Counted from the stretch's first letter, positions 25,343 through 34,792 are shown. The stretch: 64,000 nt of DNA from Halopseudomonas nanhaiensis (GCF_020025155.1 NZ_CP073751.1:2356001-2420000), one strand, 5' to 3'. Made by a program: numbers and translations. Notes: generated by a model not told the origin, from the letters alone.

Positions 25343-26509
25343 TCAGGCCGCTTCGCGTTCCTCCTCTGCAGCCTCGGCCTGATCGCTCGGCTCGCTTTCC
25401 TGCGACTCCTCTGTCGCAGCCCCTTCGTTTGCGTCTGCCGCGGCCGCGTTGCCTTCATCACCTACTTTCTCCAGCAGGTATTCCATCAGCGTCTTGCCCC
25501 GGTCGCCGACCATTTCGACGAACGTATCGCGCACTGCAATACTGCGCTCACGGAAGGCGGCGCGCTCTTCCTCGGTCAGCTCGATGACCTGGATTTCGCT
25601 GTTCTCGGTGATCTTGCTCAACCGTTCGCTGTTCAGTCGGGTCTGGACGTCATGGATGTAGGGAACCAGCTCGGTGACCACATCCTCGACCAGCGCCTTG
25701 CGATCCTCCGAAAGCGCCTCGTACCAATCCTGATTGGCCATGAACGTGGCAATGAACTGCGCCTGATTGGCGAAGATCATGTAGTCCTGAACCTGATAGA
25801 AGTCCATCTCCTCGTGCGCGAAAACCGGCTGGATGTTGGCGTCAATCTGTCCGAGCTGCAGGCCGCTGAAGACTTCGCCGTATTCCATCGTGGTCGGATC
25901 GGCGCCGTAAGCGCTGTAGGTCTCACGCAGCAAACGGTTATCCATGGTTCGAATGGCCACGCCATCGAAATCTTCCGGTGTGCGGATCTCCTTGTTGGCG
26001 GTCCAGACCTGCCAGCCTTCCGGAACGATTGCCAGAGGGTGCAGCTCGCGTTCGTTGAACGCCTCCACCAAGGCTTCGTGCTTGCGGAATTCAGGGTCGT
26101 TGAGAAGTTCGGTATTGCGCTTCTCGTCCTCGGTGAGGACGAAATTCAGGCTGAACAACTGCGACTCGGGCACGGTGCCGCCGAGGAAGCCGGAGCCGAA
26201 CGCCAGCTCGATTGCGCCGGACTGCACCTGATCGTAGATATCGGTAAGGCCACCCAACTGCCCATACGGAAACAGCCGAACTTCGACTGCGCCGTCGGTG
26301 CGCTCGCTGACCAGCTCTGAGAAGCGCTTGCCATACTCGTGCTGGACACTACCCTCGATCTCTTCCAGACCGAAGCGCCATACCTCGACCTGTCCGGTAG
26401 AAGTCTGCTCTTCCACACCTGCAGAAACTTCGGTTTCTTCCTTGTTCTCCGATCCGCAGGCCGCCAGGGCCAAGGCTGCTACACCGATACAACTATTACG
26501 CCAGTTCAT
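25343..26509 (-). CDS. dctP: TRAP transporter substrate-binding protein (DctP family), lipoprotein
   Basis: The 388-residue solute receptor of a tripartite ATP-independent periplasmic transporter captures an organic acid and delivers it to DctQM. The fold is recognised from YGKRFSELVSERTDGAVEVRLFPYGQLGGLTDIYDQVQSGAIELAFGS (about 60-105), VIRTMDNRLLRETYSAYGADPTTMEYGEVFSGLQLGQID-type sequence near 190-230 with its substrate-binding Arg, and an NQ-rich helix. The N-terminus has a lipobox L-A-A-C (Cys18), unlike most DctP, which are soluble. The last 40 residues are an acidic Glu/Ala-rich tail. ATG 26509 has AGGGAGCG upstream. It is divergent from dctQM. The substrate cannot be told. Confidence 0.9.
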   Translation of the reverse strand: MNWRNSCIGVAALALAACGSENKEETEVSAGVEEQTSTGQVEVWRFGLEEIEGSVQHEYGKRFSELVSERTDGAVEVRLFPYGQLGGLTDIYDQVQSGAIELAFGSGFLGGTVPESQLFSLNFVLTEDEKRNTELLNDPEFRKHEALVEAFNERELHPLAIVPEGWQVWTANKEIRTPEDFDGVAIRTMDNRLLRETYSAYGADPTTMEYGEVFSGLQLGQIDANIQPVFAHEEMDFYQVQDYMIFANQAQFIATFMANQDWYEALSEDRKALVEDVVTELVPYIHDVQTRLNSERLSKITENSEIQVIELTEEERAAFRERSIAVRDTFVEMVGDRGKTLMEYLLEKVGDEGNAAAADANEGAATEESQESEPSDQAEAAEEEREAA

Positions 26510-26605
26510 GGAACGCTCCCTTTGCATTGTTCTGGATAACTCTTATAACCATAACATAGGACCCTGATATGTCCACGCCGTGCAAAAACTAACTCCATGG
26601 GTTAT

Positions 26606-26658
26606 GGTCACAAAGAAACGAGACGGCGCGCTTTTGCCCTTGTGTGACCCGCGCGCCG
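26606..26658. promoter_or_regulatory. Two interleaved inverted repeats in the dctP/dctQ divergent region
   Basis: GGTCACA (26606-26612) is repeated in inverse as TGTGACC (26643-26649). Between and overlapping them CGGCGCGC (26624-26631) pairs with GCGCGCCG (26651-26658). The position, between divergent TRAP genes, suggests operator half-sites for an unseen regulator plus a possible RNA hairpin. No known consensus was recognised. Confidence 0.45.
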
Positions 26659-26726
26659 CGGAAAGTATTCATTCGCTCGTATAGAAGTCGTCTGAGTGCA
26701 ACTACGACTGCCAAGGGGATCGACGA

Positions 26727-27320
26727 ATGCCCGAGCCTGCCGACCGATCGGCCAGCAACTCGTTCAAGGCATCACTGCAGAAAGGACTGGGCGTACTCGA
26801 TCGCGCAGCCGAGCGCATCGAGGAGATCATCCTCGGTGGAACCGTTCTGTTTCTTTCGGGCTTGCTGATCGTGCATGTGCTCGGAAGGCAGCTCCTGGGC
26901 ACCGGTGTGACCGGCCAGGTCGAACTCACCCGCATGAGCATGGTCATCATGACGTTCGCCGGGCTTGGTTACGGTGTACGCAAGGCGCGCCATATCTCGA
27001 TGTCAGCCTTCTACGATCAGCTCCGTGGCCGTCCGCGCAAGCTGCTGCTGATGTTCATCCATATCACCACCGGCGCGCTGATGTTTTATCTGGCCTGGCA
27101 CGCCTGGGATTATGTAAGCGCAATCCAGAGCCGTGGGCGCCTCTCCTCTGCCCTGCAGATACCTCTGTGGATTCCCTATCTTGCCGCGCCGATCGGTTTT
27201 GCCCTGGCGGGCATCCAGTACTGGCTGACCGTCGCACGCAACCTCATGTCGAAGGACACCTACAGGTCGTTCTCGGAAAAAGAGCGGTACGACGATGTAC
27301 CCGACACCTCAAGCGTCTGA
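26727..27320 (+). CDS. dctQ: TRAP transporter small membrane subunit DctQ
   Basis: The 197-residue integral membrane protein has four helices (about 34-53, 68-85, 105-125 and 150-168). Family features are GGTVLFLSGLLIVHVLGRQLLGTG, VELTRMSMVIMTFAGLGYGVRKARHISM with the typical R-K-x-x-H-I-S-M turn, and WIPYLAAPIGFALAGIQYWL. It bridges the DctP receptor and DctM channel in the inner membrane and uses an ion gradient, usually sodium. AAGGGG precedes ATG 26727. The dctM start lies 15 bases after its stop, so the pair is one transcript; the gene is divergent from dctP across a 217-base region. Confidence 0.9.
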   Translation: MPEPADRSASNSFKASLQKGLGVLDRAAERIEEIILGGTVLFLSGLLIVHVLGRQLLGTGVTGQVELTRMSMVIMTFAGLGYGVRKARHISMSAFYDQLRGRPRKLLLMFIHITTGALMFYLAWHAWDYVSAIQSRGRLSSALQIPLWIPYLAAPIGFALAGIQYWLTVARNLMSKDTYRSFSEKERYDDVPDTSSV

Positions 27321-27335
27321 GACACCGGCCTGCCT

Positions 27336-28616
27336 ATGCTGACTATTACCTTCATCACCATGTTCGTGCTGCTGGCGCTGGGCTTTCCGATGATGGTGCC
27401 CCTGCTCGCCGCATCGCTGATGCTGTTGTTCCTCGTGCTGGACATGAACAACGTCGGGCTATTGATGGGGCAGATGATCAGCGGCGTGCGCTCGTGGGCC
27501 CTGGCCGCAGTGCCCCTGTTCATCTTCGCCGCCGACCTGATGACGCGCGGGCACACTGCGAACCGGTTGCTGGACCTCGTTCAGAGCTTCGTTGGGCACC
27601 TGCGCGGGGGGCTGCCCATCACCACCGCCGCCAGCTGCACCCTGTTCGGCGCCGTCTCAGGCTCAACCCAGGCCACCGTGGTGGCGATGGGCGGGCCGAT
27701 GCGCCCAAAACTTCTTGAAAAGGGCTATTCGGACTCGTTCACCCTTGCACTGATCATCAACGCCAGCGACATTGCGCTGCTGATCCCGCCTAGTATCGGC
27801 ATGATCATCTACGGCGTTGTGTCGGGGGCGTCCATCGGGGATCTGTTCATCGCCGGCATCCTTCCCGGCTTCCTGCTGCTCGTGTTGTTCTCCATCTATT
27901 GCTGGATCGGCTCGATTCGCATGGGCATCGAGCCGGAGCCCCGCGCCAACTGGTCGGCGCGCTGGACCGCAGCGAAAAAGGCAATACTTCCCCTCGGGTT
28001 TCCGGTTGTCGTAGTGGGCGGCATATACGGTGGTTTCTTCAGCCCCACGGAAGCGGCAGCGATTGCCGTATTGTATGCACTGGTACTGGAGATCGTTATC
28101 CTGCGCGCGGTCAAGCTGCGCGAGCTCTGGGACGTCGCGCTCTCCACCGGGCTGATTACAGCGGTTGTATTCATTCTCGTGGCCGCAGGCACCGCGTTTA
28201 CCTACGTCATTTCGTTTGCCGGCATCCCCCAGGCCATTCTCGACCCGGTAATTGCCACGATCGGAGACAATCCGACCATGGTGCTGGGCCTGATTGCCAT
28301 TTCCTTCTTTATAGGTTGCATGTTCGTTGACCCGATCGTGGTCATCCTGATTCTCACGCCGCTGTTCATGCCGGCGGTCAACGCGGCGGGCCTCGATCCG
28401 GTCCATGTCGGCGTCATTGTCACGCTTCAAGCGGCGATTGGCTCAGCGACACCACCCTTCGGATGCGACATCTTCACCGCGATGGCGGTATTTCGCAGAC
28501 CGTACTTCGACGTGATCAGAGGCACGCCGCCGTTCATTCTGATTCTGCTGTGTGCCACCGTGATCCTGATCCTGTTTCCGCAGATCTCCCTCTGGCTGCC
28601 CTCCCTGGCCAATTGA
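27336..28616 (+). CDS. dctM: TRAP transporter large permease DctM
   Basis: The 426-residue, roughly 12-helix permease is the translocating subunit of the TRAP system. Signatures are the N-terminal [70 protein letters not shown]-type loop near 105-120 and [30 protein letters not shown], each a standard DctM block. The C-terminal half repeats the fold with [33 protein letters not shown] and [11 protein letters not shown]. Length matches the family. It follows dctQ by 15 bases and is the end of the transcript; the chemoreceptor gene begins 170 bases downstream with its own candidate promoter. Confidence 0.94.
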   Translation: MLTITFITMFVLLALGFPMMVPLLAASLMLLFLVLDMNNVGLLMGQMISGVRSWALAAVPLFIFAADLMTRGHTANRLLDLVQSFVGHLRGGLPITTAASCTLFGAVSGSTQATVVAMGGPMRPKLLEKGYSDSFTLALIINASDIALLIPPSIGMIIYGVVSGASIGDLFIAGILPGFLLLVLFSIYCWIGSIRMGIEPEPRANWSARWTAAKKAILPLGFPVVVVGGIYGGFFSPTEAAAIAVLYALVLEIVILRAVKLRELWDVALSTGLITAVVFILVAAGTAFTYVISFAGIPQAILDPVIATIGDNPTMVLGLIAISFFIGCMFVDPIVVILILTPLFMPAVNAAGLDPVHVGVIVTLQAAIGSATPPFGCDIFTAMAVFRRPYFDVIRGTPPFILILLCATVILILFPQISLWLPSLAN

Positions 28617-28667
28617 TCGATTATCCGCACGCGCCAGTTAAGCGCACAAAATGGCCGAAAAAGCCTA

Positions 28668-28694
28668 TAGGGATTTATGGGTCGCTGCCGATAA
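28668..28694 (+). promoter_or_regulatory. Candidate sigma-28 (FliA) promoter of the chemoreceptor gene
   Basis: The -10 element GCCGATAA (28687-28694) matches the FliA consensus exactly. Eleven bases upstream, TAGGGATT (28668-28675) matches five of eight -35 positions (TAAAGTTT). The gene it precedes is a chemotaxis receptor, 92 bases downstream, the expected FliA class. Confidence 0.65.
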
Positions 28695-28786
28695 CCTTGT
28701 TAAGGGATGTTGAATCCGGCAATCCCGCATCAGCTAACAAGACCTATAACGACAGCTGTTTAGTCCCAGGCGCATCGAGGGTAGAC

Positions 28787-30496
28787 ATGAACACCAAGGA
28801 AGATTCGGTTAAGCCATCAGGCGCATCGGCAGGCGAGGCTGTTCCGTCGGGAGCAGTCTGGACGGCGTTGTTGCTATGCCAGCTTTTCTTCATCGCCAGT
28901 CTGCTGTGGCTAGCCAGCGGTCCGCTGATGTGGCTTGCCGTCTGCCTGGCCCCCGTCACAGTGTTGCTTGCTGTCAAGACCAGGCCCGGCAAGGCTGGAA
29001 GCGCCTCGCTCGAGCAGCGATTGGCCAATGCCAATGGTGCTCAGATCGATCTGCGGGTGCGCAGTGCAGGCGAGCCTGGCCGGGACGACAGCGTCTCGCT
29101 GTTCGACAGACTCAACGACCGCTTGCGCGAGGTCATGCTCGAACTGCAGAACAACAGCTTGCGTACCGCACTGGCTTCGGCGACCAGCCGGTTGCTGGCG
29201 GAGCAGGCAGCGCGGGACGCGACCCAGCAGCAGCAGCTCTCCGAATTGATCTTCCACGCCAGCGAGCAGACCACCACCGCACTGCAGGACATTTCCGCCC
29301 GAGCCAGTGGCGTGACGGCGGTGAATGCTCGCAATCTGGAAGTCGCTCGTCAGTCCAAGGTGCAGATGGGTGACGCGCGGCAGAAAATGCAGTTGATCAG
29401 CTCGGCGATGGAAGGCTTCAAGGACAACGTCAACGCGCTGAACGCCACGTCGGGCAAGATTCGCGAGATCCTCACCACCGTGCAGGACTTTTCCGCTCAG
29501 ACCAATATGCTGGCGCTCAACGCCGCCATCGAAGCGGCACGCGCCGGTGAACAGGGCCGCGGCTTTGCGGTCGTGGCCGATGAAGTGCGCAATCTCTCGT
29601 TCAAGGTCGGAAGCGCCGCGGACCAGATCAGCGGCCTGATGGAGCAGATGACCAAGGCGATGGCCGGCGCCGAGCAGCAGACCCGCGGCATGATCGAGCA
29701 GACCGAGTCTACCGGGGTCGCCGTCAGCAGCGCAGCCGACCAGTTCGACGCCATGGTCGAAGACTTTCAGGGCGCCAACGACGACCTGCTGATGGTCAGC
29801 GCTGCGCTCGAAGAGCTTACAGCTACAAACGCGGAGACATTCCGCCACGGTGGAGAAATCCGTGAACTGAGCATTACCATCAGCAAGCACATGGAACAGA
29901 CCTTCACCCAGGCTGACGCACTGCGGGACAACACCAATCTGACGCTGCGCTCGCTGGCTGGCTTCCGGCTGGGCGAAGGACAAATGGAAGCAGTCACCGA
30001 GCTGTTGATGTCGCGCCGGGCCGAGCTGGAAAGCCGGCTCAACGACATCGCAGCGAGCGGGGTGGACCTGTTCGACCAGCGCTACACAGCCATCCCCAAC
30101 ACCAACCCGCCCAAACATGACGTCAGCTGGGCCGACCCGTTCATCAAGCGCATCCGTCCGCTACTCGACGAGTGGGACAAGGGCGGCAAGGACGGCATCG
30201 TCTACATGGCGGCAGTCAACGAAAAGGGCTACCTCGCAACCAGCCGCAGCGCATCCTCGCAACCGCCCACTGGCGATCCGAAGGTGGACGCCGCGCGCAG
30301 CAACTACAAGCGATTTGCAGTCAGCAACCAGAACGACCTGCGCATCATGTCCAGCTGCACCTATCTGAACTTGGGCACGTTCGTGATGCCGGGGTCCACG
30401 GTGATCGTATTCGTACTGTATGTGCCGATCGTGGTGAAAGGACGGCGCTGGGGAACCATGTCCGCTGCGGTGTTGCCGGCGGCTCTGGGTCTCTAA
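28787..30496 (+). CDS. Methyl-accepting chemotaxis protein with C-terminal sensor-like module
   Basis: The 569-residue receptor has two adjacent membrane helices at the N-terminus (about 24-43 and 47-63) and no periplasmic domain between them. A helical region (about 80-230) leads into the signalling tip [36 protein letters not shown] (about 235-270), which contacts CheA/CheW. Unusually, a further domain follows the signalling helices (about 428-569): [46 protein letters not shown] and [11 protein letters not shown]. This resembles a C-terminal cytoplasmic ligand-sensing module found in other MCPs. The signal sensed is unknown. ATG 28787 has GAGG upstream. The stop overlaps the convergent hydrolase stop by two to three bases. 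Confidence 0.88.
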   Translation: MNTKEDSVKPSGASAGEAVPSGAVWTALLLCQLFFIASLLWLASGPLMWLAVCLAPVTVLLAVKTRPGKAGSASLEQRLANANGAQIDLRVRSAGEPGRDDSVSLFDRLNDRLREVMLELQNNSLRTALASATSRLLAEQAARDATQQQQLSELIFHASEQTTTALQDISARASGVTAVNARNLEVARQSKVQMGDARQKMQLISSAMEGFKDNVNALNATSGKIREILTTVQDFSAQTNMLALNAAIEAARAGEQGRGFAVVADEVRNLSFKVGSAADQISGLMEQMTKAMAGAEQQTRGMIEQTESTGVAVSSAADQFDAMVEDFQGANDDLLMVSAALEELTATNAETFRHGGEIRELSITISKHMEQTFTQADALRDNTNLTLRSLAGFRLGEGQMEAVTELLMSRRAELESRLNDIAASGVDLFDQRYTAIPNTNPPKHDVSWADPFIKRIRPLLDEWDKGGKDGIVYMAAVNEKGYLATSRSASSQPPTGDPKVDAARSNYKRFAVSNQNDLRIMSSCTYLNLGTFVMPGSTVIVFVLYVPIVVKGRRWGTMSAAVLPAALGL

Positions 30497-31119
30497 TCCA
30501 TCTGGGTGCAGCAGAAGCGAACGGCGGCGCAAGCCGCCTGTTCCATCAGATCCTGCTGGGTCCGCCCGCTCGCCTTGAGCGGTTTGAAATCATGATCGCC
30601 GCTATCGAGCCACTCGATGCGCAGTTGCGATGCAAGTACATACTCACTCACCTCTTCCGGCCGACCCAGGGGATCTCGCGTTCCCTGCAGGATCAGGGTG
30701 GGCGTGGCAATATCTCGCAGATGCTCGACGCGCGTCTTCTCGGGTTTGCCCGGCGGGTGAAACGGATAGCCGAAGCATACAAGGCCCAGGGCCCCGAGCT
30801 CATCGGCAAGCATGCTCGCCACCCTGCCGCCCATGGATTTGCCTGCGAGCACCAGCGGTCCGGTCAGCCGCCCAGCCGCTTCGCGGTAGGCGTCGAGTAG
30901 CTGCGGCATAGGGTTGGGCGGACGCTTCCTGCCTTCGCGCCGACGATCGGCCATGTAAGGAAACTCGAACCGCGCTACCCTCAGTCCCGAACCGGCCAGA
31001 TATTCGGCCATGGACTGCATGAAGGGGCTGTCCATCGGCGCGCCGGCACCATGCGCCAGCAGCATGGTGACGGAGCAGGGGCCTGTCTGCGGCTCATTGA
31101 TTAGCAGCGAAATGCTCAT
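30493..31119 (-). CDS. Alpha/beta hydrolase of the KANL3/Tex30 type
   Basis: The 208-residue alpha/beta hydrolase shows the family start [41 protein letters not shown] (about 18-60), the nucleophile elbow [10 protein letters not shown] (Ser near residue 93), the acid region [11 protein letters not shown] with Asp and the C-terminal histidine [10 protein letters not shown]. The catalytic triad is therefore complete. Substrates are unknown for this bacterial subgroup (dienelactone-hydrolase-like enzymes). The chosen ATG 31119 begins the first beta strand ([10 protein letters not shown]); an extension to 31167 adds 16 residues without resemblance. It is convergent with the MCP gene, sharing bases of the stop codons. 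Confidence 0.84.
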   Translation of the reverse strand: MSISLLINEPQTGPCSVTMLLAHGAGAPMDSPFMQSMAEYLAGSGLRVARFEFPYMADRRREGRKRPPNPMPQLLDAYREAAGRLTGPLVLAGKSMGGRVASMLADELGALGLVCFGYPFHPPGKPEKTRVEHLRDIATPTLILQGTRDPLGRPEEVSEYVLASQLRIEWLDSGDHDFKPLKASGRTQQDLMEQAACAAVRFCCTQMD

Positions 31120-31496
31120 GCAGTACCTCTTGAGAACCTCTGCTTCATCGATGCGACAAGATGCCACAGCCGTTTACGCCGCTTCAACTTCCCTTCAACC
31201 AGTCAGGGTATTACCCTTGGCGCTACCCGGACCATCGCTGTAACAACTCCTACTAGGTCCAGGCGTCGGTCAGCCGTTGTACCCGCTGACAGACTCCACT
31301 CTTGCACCATGTTGATGCGCCAAGGTCCGCCCCAATTCGTGATTGGAGAGTAGGAAACACGCGTCAAGAAGCGCGCTCCAGAGAGGTCCCAACACACTGT
31401 TTCCATTGACTTGCGTCATTGCAAACAGACCGGGGTTTCCTCATACTTGCGGCCGTTTTGAACCCCTTAAACCCATTGCTATCCGTGGAATCTCGC
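31120..31496. other. Regulatory stretch upstream of ccoN
   Basis: This 377-base region has no gene. It separates the divergent hydrolase and ccoN genes and contains the Anr-type box at 31406-31419 with a fitting -10 at 31442. The remainder shows nothing recognisable. Confidence 0.55.
31406..31447 (+). promoter_or_regulatory. Anr/FNR box and -10 element of ccoN
   Basis: TTGAC-TTGC-GTCAT (31406-31419) matches eight of ten fixed positions of the Anr consensus TTGAT-N4-GTCAA. CATACT (31442-31447) lies at the distance expected of a -10 for a class II Anr promoter, with the box centred near -41.5 of a start around 31454. It would give low-oxygen induction of the cbb3 operon; anr itself lies 9 kb downstream. 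Confidence 0.75.
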
Positions 31497-32924
31497 ATGA
31501 GCACAGCTACCACTCCGACAGCTTATAACTACAAGGTAGTACGCCAGTTCGCCATCATGACGGTGGTCTGGGGTATCGTTGGCATGGCCATGGGCGTCTT
31601 CATTGCCGCTCAGCTGGTCTGGCCTCAACTCAACTTCGATCTGCCCTGGACCAGCTTCGGCCGTTTGCGCCCGTTGCATACCAATGCAGTGATTTTTGCC
31701 TTTGGTGGCTCTGCCCTGTTCGCCACGTCCTATTACGTGGTACAGCGCACGTCCCAGGCACGGCTGATTTCGGACAAGCTGGCGGCGTTCACGTTCTGGG
31801 GCTGGCAGGCGGTTATCGTGCTGGCTGCGATCACGCTTCCTCTGGGTCTCACTTCAAGCAAGGAATACGCCGAACTCGAGTGGCCGATCGACATCCTGAT
31901 TGCTGTCGTGTGGGTGTCGTACGCACTGGTGTTCTTCGGCACCATTACCAAGCGAAAGATGAAGCACATCTACGTTGGTAACTGGTTCTTCGGCGGGTTC
32001 ATTCTTACGGTAGCGGTTCTGCATATCGTCAACAGCATGGCGATGCCGGTCAGCCTGACCAAGTCGTACTCCATGTATGCCGGTGCTGCGGATGCAATGG
32101 TTCAGTGGTGGTACGGTCACAACGCGGTAGGCTTCTTCCTGACTGCGGGCTTCCTCGGCATGATGTACTACTTCGTACCGAAGCAGGCCAACCGCCCGAT
32201 CTACTCCTATCGCCTGTCGATCGTGCACTTCTGGGCACTGATCTCCATCTACATCTGGGCCGGCCCGCACCACCTGCACTACACCGCTCTGCCTGACTGG
32301 GCTCAGTCGCTGGGCATGGTGATGTCGCTGATTCTGCTGGCACCGAGCTGGGGCGGCATGATCAACGGCATGATGACCCTGTCGGGCGCCTGGCACAAAC
32401 TGCGTACCGACCCGATCCTGCGCTTCCTGGTGGTTTCGCTGGCGTTCTACGGCATGTCGACCTTCGAAGGTCCGATGATGGCGATCAAGACCGTCAACGC
32501 GCTGTCGCACTACACCGACTGGACCATCGGCCACGTACACGCCGGTGCACTGGGTTGGGTTGCCATGATCTCCATCGGCTCGCTGTACCACCTGATCCCG
32601 AAGGTGTTCGGTCGCGAGCAGATGCACAGCATCAGCCTGATCAACGCGCACTTCTGGCTCGCGACCATCGGCACCGTGCTGTACATCGTGTCGATGTGGG
32701 TAAACGGTATCACCCAGGGCCTGATGTGGCGCGCGGTGAACGTCGACGGCACGCTGACCTACTCCTTCGTTGAAGCACTTGAGGCCAGCCATCCGGGCTT
32801 CGTGGTTCGCTTGATCGGTGGTGTGTTCTTCCTCACCGGCATGTTGATCATGGCCTACAACGTCTGGCAAACCGTCCGCCAGGCCAAGGTTCTCGAAGCC
32901 GACGCTGAAGCGCAGATCGCCTGA
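31497..32924 (+). CDS. ccoN: cbb3-type cytochrome c oxidase subunit I
   Basis: The 475-residue, 12-helix catalytic subunit binds low-spin heme b and the heme b3-CuB centre where O2 is reduced to water while protons are pumped. Ligand histidines are visible in [59 protein letters not shown] (CuB and cross-linked Tyr region) and [20 protein letters not shown] (heme ligands). ATG 31497 ([18 protein letters not shown]) is chosen since it matches CcoN starts; the frame extends upstream to 31419 through the promoter. It is first in ccoNOQP and has an Anr box upstream, fitting use at low oxygen. Length equals other pseudomonad CcoN. Confidence 0.98.
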   Translation: MSTATTPTAYNYKVVRQFAIMTVVWGIVGMAMGVFIAAQLVWPQLNFDLPWTSFGRLRPLHTNAVIFAFGGSALFATSYYVVQRTSQARLISDKLAAFTFWGWQAVIVLAAITLPLGLTSSKEYAELEWPIDILIAVVWVSYALVFFGTITKRKMKHIYVGNWFFGGFILTVAVLHIVNSMAMPVSLTKSYSMYAGAADAMVQWWYGHNAVGFFLTAGFLGMMYYFVPKQANRPIYSYRLSIVHFWALISIYIWAGPHHLHYTALPDWAQSLGMVMSLILLAPSWGGMINGMMTLSGAWHKLRTDPILRFLVVSLAFYGMSTFEGPMMAIKTVNALSHYTDWTIGHVHAGALGWVAMISIGSLYHLIPKVFGREQMHSISLINAHFWLATIGTVLYIVSMWVNGITQGLMWRAVNVDGTLTYSFVEALEASHPGFVVRLIGGVFFLTGMLIMAYNVWQTVRQAKVLEADAEAQIA

Positions 32925-32935
32925 GGAATACGTAG

Positions 32936-33544
32936 ATGAAACACGAGATTGTAGAAAAGAACCTTGGCCTGCTGGTGGCGTTCATGGTCCTGGCGATCAG
33001 CTTCGGCGGCCTGACCCAGATCGTCCCGTTGTTCTTCCAGGAAGAAACCACCACGCCGATCGAAGGTCTGCGTCCCTACACCGCGCTTGAGCTGGAAGGT
33101 CGTGACATCTACATCCGCGAAGGCTGTGTGGGTTGCCACTCGCAGATGATCCGTCCGTTCCGCGCCGAGACCGAGCGTTATGGGCACTATTCGGTCGCTG
33201 GCGAAAGCGTCTGGGAACATCCGTTCCTGTGGGGTTCGAAGCGTACCGGGCCGGACCTTGCCCGCGTGGGCGGACGCTACTCCGACGACTGGCATCGCGC
33301 TCACCTGATCAACCCGCGTGACGTGGTGCCAGAGTCCAAGATGCCGTCCTATCCGTGGCTGCAGGACGACGTTCTCGACGGCAAGCTGACCGCCCGAAAG
33401 ATGGAAGCGCTGCGCAAGCTGGGCGTTCCCTACACCGACGAAGATATCGCTGGCGCGCGTGAGGCAGTGGAAGGCGTAGCCGAAATCGACGCGGTGATCG
33501 CGTACCTGCAGCACCTGGGTACGGTTCTGTCGGACCGCAGGTAA
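32936..33544 (+). CDS. ccoO: cbb3-type cytochrome c oxidase subunit II (monoheme cytochrome c)
   Basis: The 202-residue membrane-anchored subunit passes electrons from CcoP to CcoN. One N-terminal helix (about 10-32) precedes a periplasmic cytochrome c domain with one heme motif C64-V-G-C-H68 ([14 protein letters not shown]) and the distal Met ligand in SKMPSYPWL. The blocks [31 protein letters not shown] are characteristic of CcoO/FixO. It starts 11 bases after ccoN and ccoQ begins four bases after its stop. There is no sign of truncation. Confidence 0.97.
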   Translation: MKHEIVEKNLGLLVAFMVLAISFGGLTQIVPLFFQEETTTPIEGLRPYTALELEGRDIYIREGCVGCHSQMIRPFRAETERYGHYSVAGESVWEHPFLWGSKRTGPDLARVGGRYSDDWHRAHLINPRDVVPESKMPSYPWLQDDVLDGKLTARKMEALRKLGVPYTDEDIAGAREAVEGVAEIDAVIAYLQHLGTVLSDRR

Positions 33545-33548
33545 GACC

Positions 33549-33746
33549 ATGGACATCAACACTCTCCGCGGTATTGCCACCATTTTCGTGCTGTTGGCCT
33601 TTGTGGGCGTCGTGTTGTGGGCGTACAGCTCATACAAGAAAAAGGACTTCGATGAGGCCTCTCAGTTGCCCTTTGCAGACGAAACCGAAAGCGAACGAAA
33701 GGCCCGCGAGCAGAAAGAAGAAGACGCTAGGAGTAAGAGGAAATGA
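33549..33746 (+). CDS. ccoQ: cbb3-type oxidase small subunit CcoQ
   Basis: The 65-residue protein has one membrane helix (about 8-26) followed by a charged cytoplasmic tail: WAYSSYKKKDFDEASQLPFADE is the family motif. CcoQ stabilises the complex, notably against oxygen, and is not catalytic. It begins four bases after ccoO and its TGA overlaps the ATG of ccoP by four bases (ATGA), showing translational coupling. Its tail ends in a Lys/Arg/Glu-rich stretch. Confidence 0.95.
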   Translation: MDINTLRGIATIFVLLAFVGVVLWAYSSYKKKDFDEASQLPFADETESERKAREQKEEDARSKRK

Positions 33747-34666
33747 CTAAATTCTGGGGCGGGTACATCATCCTGCTGACCCTGATCTGCCTGGGGCTGA
33801 TCACCTGGCTGCTGTTCGCCACTCGCAAGGGCCAACGTCCTGATCAGACCGACGAAACCGTAGGCCACTCCTTCGACGGCATCGAGGAATACGACAATCC
33901 TCTACCCCGCTGGTGGTTCATGCTGTTTCTGGCCACGCTGGTCTTCGGCGCGGTTTATCTGATCCTCTACCCGGGTCTGGGCCAGTACCGTGGCCTGCTC
34001 GGCTGGACCCAGGTCGACCAGTACGAAGCGGAAGTCGAGCGCATGCAGGAGCAGTTCGCTCCGATATTCGCTCGCTACACCGAGATGCCGGTCGAGGAAG
34101 TCGCCAAGGACACCGATGCCCTGCGCATCGGGCAGCGGCTGTTTGCGACCAACTGTTCGGTATGTCATGGCTCGGATGCACGCGGCGCCTTCGGCTTCCC
34201 GAATCTGGCCGACGACGAGTGGCTGTGGGGCGGCACGCCCGATCGCATCAAGGAGACGCTGTATCAGGGTCGTCAGGCAGCTATGCCGGCATGGCTAGCC
34301 GTCGTTGGTGACAAGGGTGTGCGTGACGTGTCCGGCTACGTACGCAGCCTGTCGGGTCGCGAAAGCGAAAACGCCGACATCGAAGCTGGCAAGACCATTT
34401 TCCAGAGCAACTGCGTGGCGTGTCACGGTGCGGAAGGCAAAGGCAACCATATGCTTGGCGCGCCTGACCTGACCGATGAAGTATGGCTGTACGGCAGCAG
34501 CATGCTGCAGGTTCAGCAGACTATCCGTTATGGCCGTAACGGTAACATGCCGTCCCAGGCTCACCTCGGGGACGACAAGATTCACATGCTGGCGTCTTAC
34601 GTGTACAGCCTGTCCCAGGAAGAAGGCGAGACCGTCGACACGGACTCTGACCGCACCGAGCAGTAA
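33743..34666 (+). CDS. ccoP: cbb3-type cytochrome c oxidase subunit III (diheme cytochrome c)
   Basis: The 307-residue subunit receives electrons from soluble cytochromes. Two N-terminal membrane helices (about 5-26 and 57-77) are joined by a cytoplasmic segment HSFDGIEEYDNPLPRWW, the family hallmark. Two heme-binding motifs follow, C138-S-V-C-H142 and C224-V-A-C-H228, each with its Met ligand region (AAMPAW and GNMPSQ). The tail is acidic. The gene overlaps ccoQ by four bases and ends the ccoNOQP unit; a strong hairpin stands between it and ccoG. Confidence 0.97.
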   Translation: MTKFWGGYIILLTLICLGLITWLLFATRKGQRPDQTDETVGHSFDGIEEYDNPLPRWWFMLFLATLVFGAVYLILYPGLGQYRGLLGWTQVDQYEAEVERMQEQFAPIFARYTEMPVEEVAKDTDALRIGQRLFATNCSVCHGSDARGAFGFPNLADDEWLWGGTPDRIKETLYQGRQAAMPAWLAVVGDKGVRDVSGYVRSLSGRESENADIEAGKTIFQSNCVACHGAEGKGNHMLGAPDLTDEVWLYGSSMLQVQQTIRYGRNGNMPSQAHLGDDKIHMLASYVYSLSQEEGETVDTDSDRTEQ

Positions 34667-34707
34667 GCGCACCGCGACGCTGCGTCGCATGGTGCCGAAA
34701 GGTCCAC

Positions 34708-34726
34708 GCATATAGTCTTCATATGC
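34708..34726 (+). repeat. Small hairpin downstream of ccoP
   Basis: GCATAT (34708-34713) and ATATGC (34721-34726) pair around an AGTCTTC loop. It lies between the ccoP stop and the larger GC-rich hairpin; it may protect the 3' end of the ccoNOQP message. Confidence 0.4.
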
Positions 34727-34734
34727 GGCAATAC

Positions 34735-34758
34735 TCCGGCCGGAGTTCTCCGGCCGGA
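34735..34758 (+). terminator. GC-rich hairpin between ccoP and ccoG
   Basis: TCCGGCCGGA is repeated exactly (34735-34744 and 34749-34758); each copy is itself palindromic, so they pair over ten bases with a GTTC loop. A C-rich rather than T-rich tail follows. It probably reduces read-through from ccoNOQP into ccoGHIS. Confidence 0.6.
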
Positions 34759-34792
34759 TCCCCCCTCCCCCTCTATTGACCGAAGGTTGCCA

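Noticed and set aside
25239-26509. Genomic island or phage integrated at selC
   Set aside because: selC is a known integration target, but its 3' side is followed within ten bases by a TRAP gene with normal base composition, and no integrase or repeated tRNA end was seen.
26696-27718. 340-codon plus-strand frame across the dctQ start
   Set aside because: It overlaps dctQ and dctM in another frame; both overlapped genes have clear family motifs and this frame has none.
31314-31327. Second Anr box (TTGATGCGCCAAGG)
   Set aside because: Only the left half matches the consensus; the right half lacks the TCAA core.
34735-34758. Member of a REP/BIME repeat family
   Set aside because: I found no second copy of this decamer palindrome elsewhere in the window; it is better explained as a local hairpin.
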